64,000 bases of DNA, from the NCBI GenBank assembly GCA_964486645.1, contig CAZAOG010000002.1:1-64000 (forward strand). Direction: 5' to 3'. Under the pieces are notes generated by a model. The model was not told the DNA's origin and made no database searches. It saw only the letters and a program-made list of their open reading frames with translations. The stretch is from GCA-002790365 sp964486645 (GTDB taxonomy: Bacteria > Bacteroidota > Ignavibacteria > Ignavibacteriales > Ignavibacteriaceae). Of this stretch, positions 51,601 through 60,893 are shown piece by piece (position 1 is the stretch's first letter; each line of letters starts with the position of its first letter). The position numbers were made by a program, and so were the translations under genes.

Positions 51601-52261
51601 TAGCCGAAATATTTGTGTATCTTTCCGCTTTTTTAGCCTGTCTGTGTAGTGAATTAACCTTCTTTTCAACTTCGGAAACTATATCGTTTACTCTCGAAAG
51701 GTCGTTTTTTACTTCATCTAATTTTCTAAGGGCAAGTCTTCTGCGGTATTTATACTTATTAACACCTGCGGCTTCCTCGAACATTGTTCTTCTTTCGTCT
51801 GCCTTGTTGCTTAAAATTGTTTCAACCATTTTCAGTTCAATAACCGAGTAGGCATTTGCACCTATTCCGGTATCCATGAATAAGTTTGTAATATCTTTCA
51901 ATCTGCAGATATTTTTATTGAGCAGGTATTCGCTTTCTCCCGAGCGAAAAATTCGGCGTGTAATCGTAACTTCGGAGTATTCGGTAGGCAGAATCCCTTT
52001 GTCGTTTTCTATCGTCAGCGAAACTTCAGCCATTCCCATCGGTTTTTTGCTGGAGGTTCCGTTGAAAATAACGTTTTCCATTTTATCGCTGCGCAGAGTT
52101 CCGCTGCGTTGCTCGCCGAGGCACCATCTTATGGCGTCAACTATGTTGGTTTTTCCGCAGCCGTTGGGTCCCACAATGGAAGTAATTCCGTGGTTGAAAT
52201 TAATAACCGTCTTTTGAGCAAAAGACTTAAAACCGAATATTTCTAATTTTGATAAACGCAA
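48665..52261 (-). CDS. smc: Chromosome segregation protein SMC
   Basis: An 1198-aa SMC ATPase that forms the condensin core. Walker A is GPNGCGKTNIVDAIRWCLGEQ (split here as GPNGCGKTN and IRWCLGEQ) near residue 32. Two long coiled coils (about 165-500 and 670-1020) flank a hinge near 510-640 (GTSDDKYRFAIEAAL region). The C-terminal signature is LLSGGEKTLTAIALLFSIY and Walker B ends in ILDEIDAPLDDAN. No scpA or scpB is in the window. The high coiled-coil content accounts for its lysine- and glutamate-rich composition. Confidence 0.97.
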   Translation of the reverse strand: MRLSKLEIFGFKSFAQKTVINFNHGITSIVGPNGCGKTNIVDAIRWCLGEQRSGTLRSDKMENVIFNGTSSKKPMGMAEVSLTIENDKGILPTEYSEVTITRRIFRSGESEYLLNKNICRLKDITNLFMDTGIGANAYSVIELKMVETILSNKADERRTMFEEAAGVNKYKYRRRLALRKLDEVKNDLSRVNDIVSEVEKKVNSLHRQAKKAERYTNISATLRELEIDFSEREFALFSKQKEELLVRKDSNFKRRLSIESEISKLSDELVDIKSSMNEIEQSLQGKRNEITAVTEKIYISQKQLSVAEERRNSLEDNIDRYHQELEDLNSQVRETENFIEESKKKIDDFSDLIEAKQNENVEAERKVLLAKEGLEKKRNELNSKNEELLDKFKELTNKENEFSNIEKSLAEKTKIIEERNGKILELTNKIAKTVGFIENLQNEKEQARKNLEEAEAEYLKEQERKDNLESKLNKLKNEELDRKSLINSMKDKITFIQSLIDNLDGVSKGTKALINDKSWSNKEKNLLAQIGTSDDKYRFAIEAALRNNLNNILIESVGELKEAINYLKNNSAGRAAFYLSNFGNNGKEDFWGKLNNFAVKRRIKKISSAPGFVGWAKNYVTTDKKWKGLFDRILKNTAVVESLENMLEMSNKFSGFSFVSLDGDYIDASGLVESGSLPQADNTLFGRMQLLEDLKKDFPVEEQKLIEISKNVEETENELNSIDLKILSDKGRMLVNDLANVDKQISQFEFEKKKADDEIEVARKEIQIMAQNSNKLDQQKIELQKIIESQKEAKAVEEESKQNLENEFKECENRYNSALGEHNNIKIELEKLLAERKNVENAIGRAQAALDTLDNNIVKKESAISSAASEKSSLYNVIDQSQRTADENEVVKSKLQEEEAEIYAKYKSIQSVISEKESKQNNLRKEREILTEEIHKSDLRLNEIEMKIENLKEHIKENYSLTLEKKEFDDLDSFDFNARENEIITLKQRIKNLGPINLLAYSEYEEEKERYDFLNNQRNDLIESEKDVIKTIEEINISAQKLFSDTFEKIRENFIKVFGALFNPGDEADLKMEEGEDPLEAKIEIIAKPKGKRPTSIELLSGGEKTLTAIALLFSIYLVKPSPFCILDEIDAPLDDANIDRFNKILDDFSKSTQFIVVTHNKRTMEAANTLYGVTMQEEGISKLVSVRFNEDFELTPN

Positions 52262-52270
52262 TTTTTTATT

Positions 52271-54856
52271 TTAAAAGAATAACAGGGCTAAAAAATAAAT
52301 TAATGAATATTTCAATTGATAATAGAACAATATTACTCCGAATAGAACTATAAATGTTAATATACTATAAAAATATACTCTGCCCGGATTTAAATCAAAA
52401 ATAACATAAATTCCTTTCAGAATTCTGTGAACCGTCCACAGAAAAAACAAAACAATAAAAGAATAAAGATAAGTATTTAAATTTGATATCTCGGCATTTA
52501 ATAGTCTGAACAATATAATACCTACCGGTATCAACAAAACCAAGGGTAAAAAAGACCAGATAACGGTAAAATATATGCTGGAAAAAAACACTCGTGTTTT
52601 TATTGTAAGTGAAAATAATTTAATAAATGCCATAATTAATAACATTACTACGGCAGTAAAAACGGTAAGCCAAATTATGGATAACATCGGATTCCACGCC
52701 AGGAAGCTGAAAGTTTTCACAAAAGCAGGAGAACCGAAAAAGATTAAAATCCTTTCAAAGGTAAAATCGGTTTTAAAGTAGAAAAGCAAGTTGCTTAAAA
52801 GCAGTGAGCTTGTACCCGCTAAAATAAGCGCAAGCAATCCGGTGTGGAAACCCGATATCATTCTCTGGTCTCTTACATCGGCAAAAAAATTGTAGGGTCT
52901 TAATAAGGCTCTGGATGAATCTTCTCTGAATTTTTTTCCCGAATTTACGAGCACACCCATACCCAGCGCAAGCAAGAGTCCGAAGACAATAAAAAGCATC
53001 GGAGCTTGATCCGTTTTATTACCTATTGGAATGGTTACTTTTTCGGTGTTATGAAATTTTGAATAGACGACTTTATACGCCATAGTTTTGGATTTTCTGT
53101 CAATACCGATAAGTCCGATGTTGTATTTGTTATTTTCCGAATAACCCGAACTTAGGGAATTATAGTCGCCCGTATAATTAAACATAGAATTGATAAAGAA
53201 CCCTGAATTAATCGGTTTTTGGTAAGCAGCAATTAAATCATTAAAATATTTGGCTTGTGCTTCAAATGTATAAGGGTTAAGATATCCGTTGCTGCGTCCT
53301 GCATTTACGGTATATGTTGCCTCACTGATAAATAATTTTCCTTTCCCGATTGTTTTATTTAACTCATCAAATTCTTTTTCTTTATCCGTAATTGATTCAT
53401 TAAAAAGTTCGATGCCGTACAAATCCAGATTATTGACGTTTTTGATTTTTAAATTTGCAAATGAAGCATAAGTTAAAAAATTTGATTCTTTTTTAACTTT
53501 ATCTGCAAGATTTGATAACAAAGAATTAAGACTTTCCTTATCGGGGAAATAGCCTCCGCCCAATCCGAAGGCTGCAACAATATTATATTTTTTATATTGT
53601 TTTAAGTATCCTTCCAAATAATTTTCAATACGTGATGTATAATTAAGTTCGTCTGCAAAATTTGAAGGAGTGTAATTAAGCGGCAGTTCGATAAATGCCA
53701 ACAAGCCGTATTTCCTGGAAAGCTCCAAATAATAAGGATGGGGAACGGATTTTGCAAATCTTACCGAATTAAACCCGGTTTCTTTTATAAGCCTAATGTC
53801 GTCTTCCATCTCTTTGTAACCGGCAATTTCGCCTCTTTCATTAAAAGAAGGAAGATATGTAACACCTTTAATTTGAAAATTTCTGTTGTTTAAAACTATT
53901 CCTTCCTTAGTAGAACTTAAGGACAGTATGGAAAATTTTTGTTTAACTTCATCTACAACCGTTTTTTCTTTTAACAATTGAACGGTGGCGTTGTAATAAA
54001 CAGGTTTGTCGGGTGACCAAAGAATAGGATTTGAGATTTTGTAAGAAAGATCAATAACATTGCTTTCTTTTTTCTTGTAGACAAAACTATTGACCGGCAG
54101 ATTAATGTTTTGCCTGCCGTCCGATGATTTGATATTAATTTTTATTGAATAAATTTTATCGTTATTTAAATCTTTATTGAAAATTCGAGAATCATTAATT
54201 ATAAATTTTGAAGAATATTTTAACTTTGCGGAATTACTTTTAAAATTTACATTTGAAGTAATAGTTATATCATCCAAATAAGTGTCGGGCAGAACCGAAA
54301 TAAATACATCTCTGAAAATACCGCCGAAATTTTTGGGAAAATAAACTCTTTGTTTGAAAGGAATTGTTTTTTCAGAAAGTTTATATGAAAGTTTTACTTT
54401 TAATTTATTTACGTCATTGCTTTTTAAGATATCTTTCGGAAGTTCAAAACTAAAAGGAAAAGTTCCCCCTAAATGTCTGTAGATAATGTTGCCGTTAAGT
54501 GAAAATTCAGCGGAATAATTGACACCTAAAAAATGAATAATTAAAGTACGGTTGTTTATTTCGTTATCATACAGAGTAAAAGATCTCTCAAAAATCAAGT
54601 CGCCGTTTCCTTCAAATTTAGAAGGAACGGAAACATTTACGGGTTTATTATCGCTGTCTGCAGATTTAACACTCCAAACACCATTTAAATTGATTATGCT
54701 TCTTGTCTGAGAAATTCGGAATATATCTGAAGAATTGACAGGCAATTTATACTTAGGCAGTTCCTTAAATATAATCTGTGATTTAAGGTAAGGTGATAGT
54801 GATAGAGTGAAAAATATTGTGGTGAAGATGATTAAATAAGTAATTCTTTTCTGCAA
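52271..54856 (-). CDS. GH2-like protein fused to a multi-helix membrane domain
   Basis: An 861-aa protein. A signal segment is followed by a GH2-type sugar-binding domain (INLNGVWSV, YFPKNFGGIFRDVFISVLP) and immunoglobulin-like domain. A TIM-barrel (about 330-600) comes next with FNSVRFAKSVPHPYYLELSRKYG (first half typical). At the place where GH2 enzymes carry the acid/base Asn-Glu, this protein reads VAAFGLGGGYF (about 425-435), so the pair seems missing; a later LFISEATY keeps a possible nucleophile Glu. Residues 640-861 hold about six to seven membrane helices, Yip1-like in look. It may be a sugar-binding receptor rather than a hydrolase. Confidence 0.75.
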   Translation of the reverse strand: MQKRITYLIIFTTIFFTLSLSPYLKSQIIFKELPKYKLPVNSSDIFRISQTRSIINLNGVWSVKSADSDNKPVNVSVPSKFEGNGDLIFERSFTLYDNEINNRTLIIHFLGVNYSAEFSLNGNIIYRHLGGTFPFSFELPKDILKSNDVNKLKVKLSYKLSEKTIPFKQRVYFPKNFGGIFRDVFISVLPDTYLDDITITSNVNFKSNSAKLKYSSKFIINDSRIFNKDLNNDKIYSIKINIKSSDGRQNINLPVNSFVYKKKESNVIDLSYKISNPILWSPDKPVYYNATVQLLKEKTVVDEVKQKFSILSLSSTKEGIVLNNRNFQIKGVTYLPSFNERGEIAGYKEMEDDIRLIKETGFNSVRFAKSVPHPYYLELSRKYGLLAFIELPLNYTPSNFADELNYTSRIENYLEGYLKQYKKYNIVAAFGLGGGYFPDKESLNSLLSNLADKVKKESNFLTYASFANLKIKNVNNLDLYGIELFNESITDKEKEFDELNKTIGKGKLFISEATYTVNAGRSNGYLNPYTFEAQAKYFNDLIAAYQKPINSGFFINSMFNYTGDYNSLSSGYSENNKYNIGLIGIDRKSKTMAYKVVYSKFHNTEKVTIPIGNKTDQAPMLFIVFGLLLALGMGVLVNSGKKFREDSSRALLRPYNFFADVRDQRMISGFHTGLLALILAGTSSLLLSNLLFYFKTDFTFERILIFFGSPAFVKTFSFLAWNPMLSIIWLTVFTAVVMLLIMAFIKLFSLTIKTRVFFSSIYFTVIWSFLPLVLLIPVGIILFRLLNAEISNLNTYLYSFIVLFFLWTVHRILKGIYVIFDLNPGRVYFYSILTFIVLFGVILFYYQLKYSLIYFLALLFF

Positions 54857-55034
54857 TTTTTAAGCCTTAAGTAGTAGAAATTAATCTTATAAATATACCA
54901 AACATGAAAAGGGAAATCAACGTCAGAGTTTGGAAACAGCGTTACTTTTTTGTGTACTATGGTCCTTACGCTTTCTCAGAGGAAATAAAATTTACACACC
55001 AATTAATTAAACCAAAATTTTTATATAACCGAAT

Positions 55035-56984
55035 TTAATTAGGTTCCAGCCACCTGCCGTCATTTTTTATTAATCCGACTAATTCGTCCACGGCAGTATC
55101 CGAACTTATATTTCTTTTTACTATTTCTTTGCCTCTGTAAAGAGTGATTTTACCGACTCCGGAGCCTACATAACCGTAATCAGCGTCTGCCATTTCACCG
55201 GGACCGTTAACAATGCATCCCATAACAGCTATTTTTATACCTTTCAAATGGAGCGTTCTTTTTCTAATTTTTTCCGTAGTTTCTTGTAAGTCAAACAGAG
55301 TTCTGCCGCAAGAAGGACAAGCGATATATTCGGTTTTTGTAATTCTAACGCGGGCTGCCTGCAAAATGTTAAACAACAACAAATTTATCTCTTTTTGAGA
55401 GAATTTATACTCATTTTTATATTCCAGCCAAACTCCGTCACCCATACCGCTGATAAGCAATGCACCAATATCGGTTGAAGAATAAAGTCTTAATTTGTTA
55501 AAAGAAATTTCTTTATAGCTGCGTTTAATAATAACGGGTGATTTTATTTCATTTTCAATTAGTTCAAAAAAAGCACGCCTTTGTTCCGCCATTCCGTGAA
55601 TATTATCTGTAGTTAAAATTATTACAACGGTTTTGTCCGTCTTTAAACTATCAATCAGAGGTTGAGTAAAATCATTTAATTCAGCCGTTACAAAATTGAT
55701 TGAGCTGTGTTTGTCTTCCGCTGATAAATATTCTTCGGCATTAAATAAAGGAAAACTTATGCTTTTATTTTCCGGTTTTTTCCAAACTTCATAATCAAAA
55801 ACTAATTTTAGATTGTTGGGTAATTTAATATCAGCAGTATTTGTTTTAAGGTAACAAAAATCACCGGCGGAATCGGTTAACATCCATTTGTCCGTCAGCT
55901 TGTTGTACAAATATCCTATGTTTTCAAGATCTTTTATTGTATTTATTCCGTTTTGAGAAAAATCCGAAATGACAACAGGTACATTATCTCCGCCTATATT
56001 TTCAACGGAAGTCGTTTCTCTTTTATTATAATCAAATAAATTTATCGAACGTTCGCCTATTTCTTTTATAGCCGCATGTTTTTCCCTTTCTTTATATCGT
56101 TCTGCAAGAATTTGCGCTTCGGGCATTTCAAATTCGGGATCTTCGGTAAGCGAAACTCTGATCGTATCGCCGAGTCCGTCTTCCAGTAATGTGCCGATTC
56201 CCAAAGCTGATTTTATTCTTCCGTCTTCCCCTCCTCCCGCTTCCGTAACTCCCAGGTGAAGCGGATAGTTCATCCCTTCTTCTTCCATTTTTTTTACCAA
56301 CAACCTGTAGGCACAAACCATTATTTGCGGGTTGCTTGCTTTCATGGAAAGAACAATATCGTGATAATTTAAATCTTCGCAAATTCTAACAAACTCTAAA
56401 GCCGATTCGACCATGCCTACGGGAGTATCGCCGAAACGGCTCATAATTCTGTCTGATAATGAACCGTGATTTGTGCCGATTCTCATTGCAGTTCCGTATT
56501 CTTTGCAGACTTTTACAAGCGGTTCAAATTTTTTTCTGAGGGATTCTAATTCTTCGTTGTATTCGGTGTCGGAGTATTCGATTGTTTGAAATTTTTTCTT
56601 ATCCGCAAAATTTCCGGGATTTATCCTTACTTTTTCAACAATTTTTGCAGCAACTAAAGCCGCATTCGGAGTAAAATGAATATCCGCAATTATGGGTACG
56701 TTATAACCGCGTTTTTTCAGTTCGGCTTTTATGTTTTTCAAATTTTCCGCTTCATTAATATTCGGAGCCGTTATGCGGACATATTCGCACCCGGCTTTTA
56801 TCATTCTTATGGATTGCTCAACCGTGCCGATAGTATCCATGGTATCGGTAGTTGTCATCGATTGGATTCTGATTGGGTTATCTCCGCCCAGAGGTACGTC
56901 ACCGATAAAAACTTCTCTGGTTTTATATCTTGAATATTCGGTCAAACTGTTGCAATAATATTGCAATTTATCTTTTTTCAACAT
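55035..56984 (-). CDS. ispG: 4-hydroxy-3-methylbut-2-enyl diphosphate synthase IspG (long type)
   Basis: A 649-aa IspG/GcpE, an iron-sulfur enzyme of the MEP pathway that makes HMBPP. The TIM barrel is at the start (PIRIQSMTTTDTMDT, VRITAPNINEAENLKNIK, RINPGNFADK). An insertion of about 260 residues separates it from the [4Fe-4S] domain, which carries IACPSCGRTLFDLQ and VMGCIVNGPGEMADADYG. Long forms with an insertion are typical of Bacteroidota, Chlorobi and plants; the usual form is about 360-400 aa. It stands alone on the minus strand. Confidence 0.95.
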   Translation of the reverse strand: MLKKDKLQYYCNSLTEYSRYKTREVFIGDVPLGGDNPIRIQSMTTTDTMDTIGTVEQSIRMIKAGCEYVRITAPNINEAENLKNIKAELKKRGYNVPIIADIHFTPNAALVAAKIVEKVRINPGNFADKKKFQTIEYSDTEYNEELESLRKKFEPLVKVCKEYGTAMRIGTNHGSLSDRIMSRFGDTPVGMVESALEFVRICEDLNYHDIVLSMKASNPQIMVCAYRLLVKKMEEEGMNYPLHLGVTEAGGGEDGRIKSALGIGTLLEDGLGDTIRVSLTEDPEFEMPEAQILAERYKEREKHAAIKEIGERSINLFDYNKRETTSVENIGGDNVPVVISDFSQNGINTIKDLENIGYLYNKLTDKWMLTDSAGDFCYLKTNTADIKLPNNLKLVFDYEVWKKPENKSISFPLFNAEEYLSAEDKHSSINFVTAELNDFTQPLIDSLKTDKTVVIILTTDNIHGMAEQRRAFFELIENEIKSPVIIKRSYKEISFNKLRLYSSTDIGALLISGMGDGVWLEYKNEYKFSQKEINLLLFNILQAARVRITKTEYIACPSCGRTLFDLQETTEKIRKRTLHLKGIKIAVMGCIVNGPGEMADADYGYVGSGVGKITLYRGKEIVKRNISSDTAVDELVGLIKNDGRWLEPN

Positions 56985-57129
56985 TTGAATCGATTAGGCT
57001 GTTCACAATATTAAATTCATAAAATATCTTGTTTAAATATAACATTTTACTTAAACATTAATTATTTACATTGGTTTGCCGTTTTTATAAAATATTTATC
57101 ACAAGAAATTTTTAATTTGTTATTTCGTT

Positions 57130-58998
57130 ATGCGAATACCTGAGCAAAAAATAGAACAAGTAAAATCCTCGGTCAGTATTGTTGATATCATTTCCGAATA
57201 TGTACAGTTGAGGAAAAGAGGTAAAAACTATACGGGACTGTGTCCGTTCCACAACGAAAAAACGCCTTCATTTACCGTAAGCGAAGAGAAACAGATTTTT
57301 CATTGTTTCGGCTGCCACACCGGAGGAAATGTTTATAAATTTTTAATGGAATACAATAAGATATCTTTTGTGGAAGCGGTTCAGGAGCTTGCGGAAAAAC
57401 TTGGTATTGATTTGGAACCGGATAAAAATATAAATGATGAGCGTCAGAACGAACTGGAAGAACTTTATGAACTGAACAATATTACCGCAAGATATTTTTC
57501 CGATTTACTGCTTGTTAAACCCGAAGGCGAGACGGCACGAAAATATTTTGAGGAAAGAAAATTACTTCCTAAAACTTTACGTGTTTTCGGACTGGGTTAT
57601 TCGCTACCGGCCAATAATTCTTTTGTTCATTTCGCTGAAGAAAAAAATCTCGATTTCAATAAATTGATTACCTTGGGTCTTGTCGGCAGATCGGAAAAAG
57701 GCAGACTTTACGACAGATATCCGGGAAGAATTATTTTCCCCATCTTTTCACCCAACGGAAGAGTAATTGCCTTTGCAGGCAGAAAACTTGACGAATCCAC
57801 ACCCGGAGGCAAATATATAAATTCTCCCGAAACCCCGATTTACATTAAGGGAAGAACGTTATACGGACTTTCACACGCAAAAGACGAAATAAGAAAAAAA
57901 GGAGTTGCTTTAGTAGTTGAAGGATATATGGATTTGCTGGCTCTTTACCAAAACGAGATAAAAAACGTTGTTGCCGTATCCGGCACGGCATTTACCGAAG
58001 AACAGGCGCAGCTTCTTTACCGCTACACAAAAAACGTAATACTATTGTTTGATTCCGATACAGCCGGAATAAAAGCTTCTATGAGAAGCATTGAAATTTT
58101 ATTAAACCGGAATTTTGAAATTAAAATAGCTGCACTGCCCGAAGACGATGACCCCGACTCCTATATCAACAAGTACGGGAAGGATAAATTTTATGAACTG
58201 CTTGAAAAATCAAGAAATTTTTTGGAATACCAAACGGCATATTACGAATCCGAAGGATTTTTTGACGACCCGGGAAAAACGGCTGAAGCAATTAGGGAGT
58301 TGGTAAAACCTGCCGCTTTAATTAAAGACGAATTAAAAAGAAGTCTGCTGATTAAAACCATTGCCAAAAAATTTAATTTGAGAGAAATATTAATTGAAAC
58401 GGAGTTAAACAAAGCATTAAAAAACATTTTAAAATTGGAAAACGCTCAGCAAAGAAGCACTGCTTTTAAAACCAAGAGGGAAGAAAGCAAAACAAACAAT
58501 AATAAAGCAGCCGAAACTACAAACCATCTTCAGACCGAAAGAGATTTAATAAAACTTTTGTTTGAAGATGATGTGGAAATAACGAAATATATTTTAGAAA
58601 ATTTAAACGTTGACGATTTCCAAAATGACAAACACCGTGAAATTATTAGAAAAATTTCCGAGAGATATTCCAATAATAAGGAAATAAATCCATCATCAAT
58701 ATTGGATGAATTTGAAAACGAAAACCTGGACTTATATTTAAGAGAATTATTGTTCGATAAATATTCCATCAGTTCCAAATGGGATGAATTACTCCCCGAT
58801 TCAAACAACGAATACAAATTGTTCAACTATGCGGTAGAAGTAGTAAATAAAATGCAGATAAACATTTTAAACAGATTGATCGAACAAAACTTGAAAGAGC
58901 TTGAAAAGGCAGAAAGCGAAGAAGAAAAATTTGAGCTGATTAAATTGGGGAACGAACTGAAAAAAGAAAGACTTTCGCTTTTAAAGGATGTAAAATAA
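57130..58998 (+). CDS. dnaG: DNA primase DnaG
   Basis: A 622-aa primase. The N-terminal zinc ribbon binds through Cys38, His41, Cys59 and Cys62 (CPFHNEKTPSF, HCFGC). The RNA polymerase core with YPGRIIFPIFSPNGRVIAFAGR comes next, then TOPRIM motifs VVEGYMDLLAL and ILLFDSDTAGIKA. The C-terminal third is helical and charged, as for helicase-binding domains. It is monocistronic, with its promoter in the 145-base gap facing ispG. Confidence 0.97.
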   Translation: MRIPEQKIEQVKSSVSIVDIISEYVQLRKRGKNYTGLCPFHNEKTPSFTVSEEKQIFHCFGCHTGGNVYKFLMEYNKISFVEAVQELAEKLGIDLEPDKNINDERQNELEELYELNNITARYFSDLLLVKPEGETARKYFEERKLLPKTLRVFGLGYSLPANNSFVHFAEEKNLDFNKLITLGLVGRSEKGRLYDRYPGRIIFPIFSPNGRVIAFAGRKLDESTPGGKYINSPETPIYIKGRTLYGLSHAKDEIRKKGVALVVEGYMDLLALYQNEIKNVVAVSGTAFTEEQAQLLYRYTKNVILLFDSDTAGIKASMRSIEILLNRNFEIKIAALPEDDDPDSYINKYGKDKFYELLEKSRNFLEYQTAYYESEGFFDDPGKTAEAIRELVKPAALIKDELKRSLLIKTIAKKFNLREILIETELNKALKNILKLENAQQRSTAFKTKREESKTNNNKAAETTNHLQTERDLIKLLFEDDVEITKYILENLNVDDFQNDKHREIIRKISERYSNNKEINPSSILDEFENENLDLYLRELLFDKYSISSKWDELLPDSNNEYKLFNYAVEVVNKMQINILNRLIEQNLKELEKAESEEEKFELIKLGNELKKERLSLLKDVK

Positions 58999-59018
58999 GT
59001 TTTCAAAAGTAAAGGAAA

Positions 59019-59056
59019 GGGATGACATTTTGTTGAAAAGATATCATCCCTAATTT
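59019..59056. terminator. Possible terminator between dnaG and the YrdC-family gene
   Basis: gggatga (59019-59025) pairs with tcatccc (59044-59050) around an 18-nt loop between the two convergent genes. The T-run after it is short (aatttt), so efficiency is uncertain. Confidence 0.45.
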
Positions 59057-59066
59057 TAGAATAATC

Positions 59067-59678
59067 TTACACAAACAAACTTACGTCTCCAGCACCTTCT
59101 CTTATTACCTCGGGTGCTTCCTCGCTTAAATTTATAACGCTGGAGGGTCTTCCGTTTAAATTACCCGACGCCAACATCAGATCGACCTGCGAGTTAAATA
59201 CATTTTTAATCTCAAAGGGATTAATTAAAATATTTCCCCTTCTGGATGTGGTACTTGTGCTTATTATCGGATGACCGAATTCTTCCACTATTTTTAATGC
59301 AACAAGATGTTTGGGAATTCTTATACCTACAGTTTTTCTTTTGCTTTGCAGAAGCTTCGGTACTTGTTTGGCCGCCGGCAGAATAAACGTGTAAGGCCCC
59401 GGCAGCAGATGTTTCATTGTTCTGTATGCATAATCCGATACATTGGCATATTTTGCAATGTTCTTTAAGTTGGGACATATAAAACTGAGTAATTTAGAAT
59501 CTGTATCGTTTTTAATCTGCAGAATTTTCTCGACAGCTTTTTTATTGAAGATATCACATCCAATACCGTAAACCGTGTCGGTCGGATAAATAATCAGTCC
59601 GCCTTTTTTTAATACTTCAACTGCTTTATTTATATAACGTAATTGAGGTGTTTCGGGGTGAAGTTCATAATATTCCAT
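59067..59678 (-). CDS. YrdC/Sua5/YciO family threonylcarbamoyl-AMP synthase-like protein
   Basis: A 203-aa protein of the Sua5/YrdC/YciO family, which makes threonylcarbamoyl-AMP for the t6A modification of tRNA. Recognisable are AVEVLKKGGLIIYPTDTVYGIGCD (start shown as GGLIIYPTDTVYGIGCD), ISTSTTSRRGN and RPSSVINLSEEAPEVIREG. Lacking the Sua5 C-terminal domain, it matches the short YrdC/YciO type. Another copy could exist elsewhere, since YciO has no proven t6A role. It is convergent with dnaG. Confidence 0.9.
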   Translation of the reverse strand: MEYYELHPETPQLRYINKAVEVLKKGGLIIYPTDTVYGIGCDIFNKKAVEKILQIKNDTDSKLLSFICPNLKNIAKYANVSDYAYRTMKHLLPGPYTFILPAAKQVPKLLQSKRKTVGIRIPKHLVALKIVEEFGHPIISTSTTSRRGNILINPFEIKNVFNSQVDLMLASGNLNGRPSSVINLSEEAPEVIREGAGDVSLFV

Positions 59679-60117
59679 ATTTCGCTCCTTCTTTGTAAGA
59701 AATACATTTTAAAATTACTCAGGCTTTCCACTAAGATAAAAACGTTTTTGTAATTGTCAATTTTAAAGTGAAATTATTCTGTTTTTTTTCACTACCAACC
59801 AAAATAAAATCATACATATAGACAAATAAACATTATAATCAAATAATATTCTCTGTTTGCTCCGCTAATCCTCAGGGCCCTCTGCGGTTAAATCGTATTG
59901 TTTTTAAGAAAGAATAAGCGCAAACAGAAATTATGGATTCAAATAAATATCCTTCTTCAGAATTATTCGATATTTTGTTTAATAAACTTTTGCCGCCATT
60001 TTATCCTGTAAACCGACAGATGTGATTTTTTTTAAAATTGTTTTTATTTTCCCGCAAAATATTCTTATATTTATTGTTCATATTTTATTTATAATGTACA
60101 GAGATTTGGAGAAATAA
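59679..60117. other. Divergent intergenic region before rpmB
   Basis: A 439-base gap that should contain promoters for the YrdC-family gene (minus) and rpmB (plus). An 8-base inverted repeat (ctgtttgc at 59853-59860 and gcaaacag at 59920-59927) flanks a GC-richer patch with ccctctgcggtta. This looks like a dispersed-repeat fragment. No frame or RNA gene is convincing. Confidence 0.4.
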
Positions 60118-60357
60118 ATGTCAAGAAAATGCCAAATAACAGGTGTGGGACCAAAAGCGGGAAACAGTATATCCCACGCACATAACAAAAGCAAAAGAAG
60201 ATTTTTACCCAATATTCAAAAGAAGAAAATTTGGGTTCAGGAATTAAACAGATTTGTAACCGTTAAACTTTCTACCAGCGCCCTAAAAACCATTAACAAA
60301 AACGGTACATCCGAATTGGCTAAAATGATAAGAGACAAGAAAATTAAAGTTAATTAA
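60118..60357 (+). CDS. rpmB: 50S ribosomal protein L28
   Basis: A 79-aa L28 with normal length: SRKCQITGVGPKAGNSISH at the start, then KSKRRFLPNIQKKKIWV. It forms part of the large subunit. It stands alone here (L33 is not adjacent) and ends in a strong terminator. Confidence 0.97.
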   Translation: MSRKCQITGVGPKAGNSISHAHNKSKRRFLPNIQKKKIWVQELNRFVTVKLSTSALKTINKNGTSELAKMIRDKKIKVN

Positions 60358-60377
60358 AAAATATTTATTTAAAACGG

Positions 60378-60411
60378 AAAAAGGAAAGCTATACGGCTTT
60401 CCTTTTTTTAT
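60378..60411. terminator. Rho-independent terminator between rpmB and rplI
   Basis: aaaaaggaaagc and gctttccttttt pair around tatacg, with TTTTTT on the plus side and a weaker T-run on the minus side. It can serve both convergent genes. Confidence 0.88.
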
Positions 60412-60431
60412 TTTAAAGCTATTAATAAATT

Positions 60432-60875
60432 CTACTCTCTTACAACCCAAACTTTTACAGTTGTGCTGACCGAAGGATGAAGTTTGACATTTACTTCATA
60501 AATTCCGAGTGCTTTAATTTGTTCTTCAATTTCTATTTTTCTTTTGTCTATTTCAAAACCCTTCTCTTTTAAGACATCGGAAATCATCTGGGCGGTAACA
60601 GAGCCGAATATTTTTTCCTCTTCACCTACCTGAACCGGAATGGTTACCGAGACCTTTTCCAATTCTGCTGCCAAAGTTTCTGCGGCGGATAGTTCCTGGT
60701 TGGATTTTACCAGCAAGGATTTCTTTTCTTCTTCCAATGCACGAACATTACCTTTTAAAGCAGCATAAGCAATTTTTTTAGGAATTAAATAATTACGTGC
60801 ATAACCTTCTTTAACGGTTACTATTTCCCCAATTTTCCCCAGGGTTTCAAAATCTTTTCTAAGTATTACTTTCAT
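60432..60875 (-). CDS. rplI: 50S ribosomal protein L9
   Basis: A 147-aa L9: MKVILRKDFETLGKIGEIV and VKEGYARNYLIPKKIAYAA form the rRNA-binding N-domain. A long connecting helix and a C-terminal domain (IFGSVTAQMISDVLKEKG) follow. It closes the rpsF-ssb-rpsR-rplI operon and is followed by a terminator. Confidence 0.97.
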   Translation of the reverse strand: MKVILRKDFETLGKIGEIVTVKEGYARNYLIPKKIAYAALKGNVRALEEEKKSLLVKSNQELSAAETLAAELEKVSVTIPVQVGEEEKIFGSVTAQMISDVLKEKGFEIDKRKIEIEEQIKALGIYEVNVKLHPSVSTTVKVWVVRE

Positions 60876-60893
60876 ATAATCTCCTAATCTGTA

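Noticed and set aside
51444..51851. 135-codon frame antisense to smc
   Set aside because: Serine- and phenylalanine-rich shadow of the coiled-coil coding strand.
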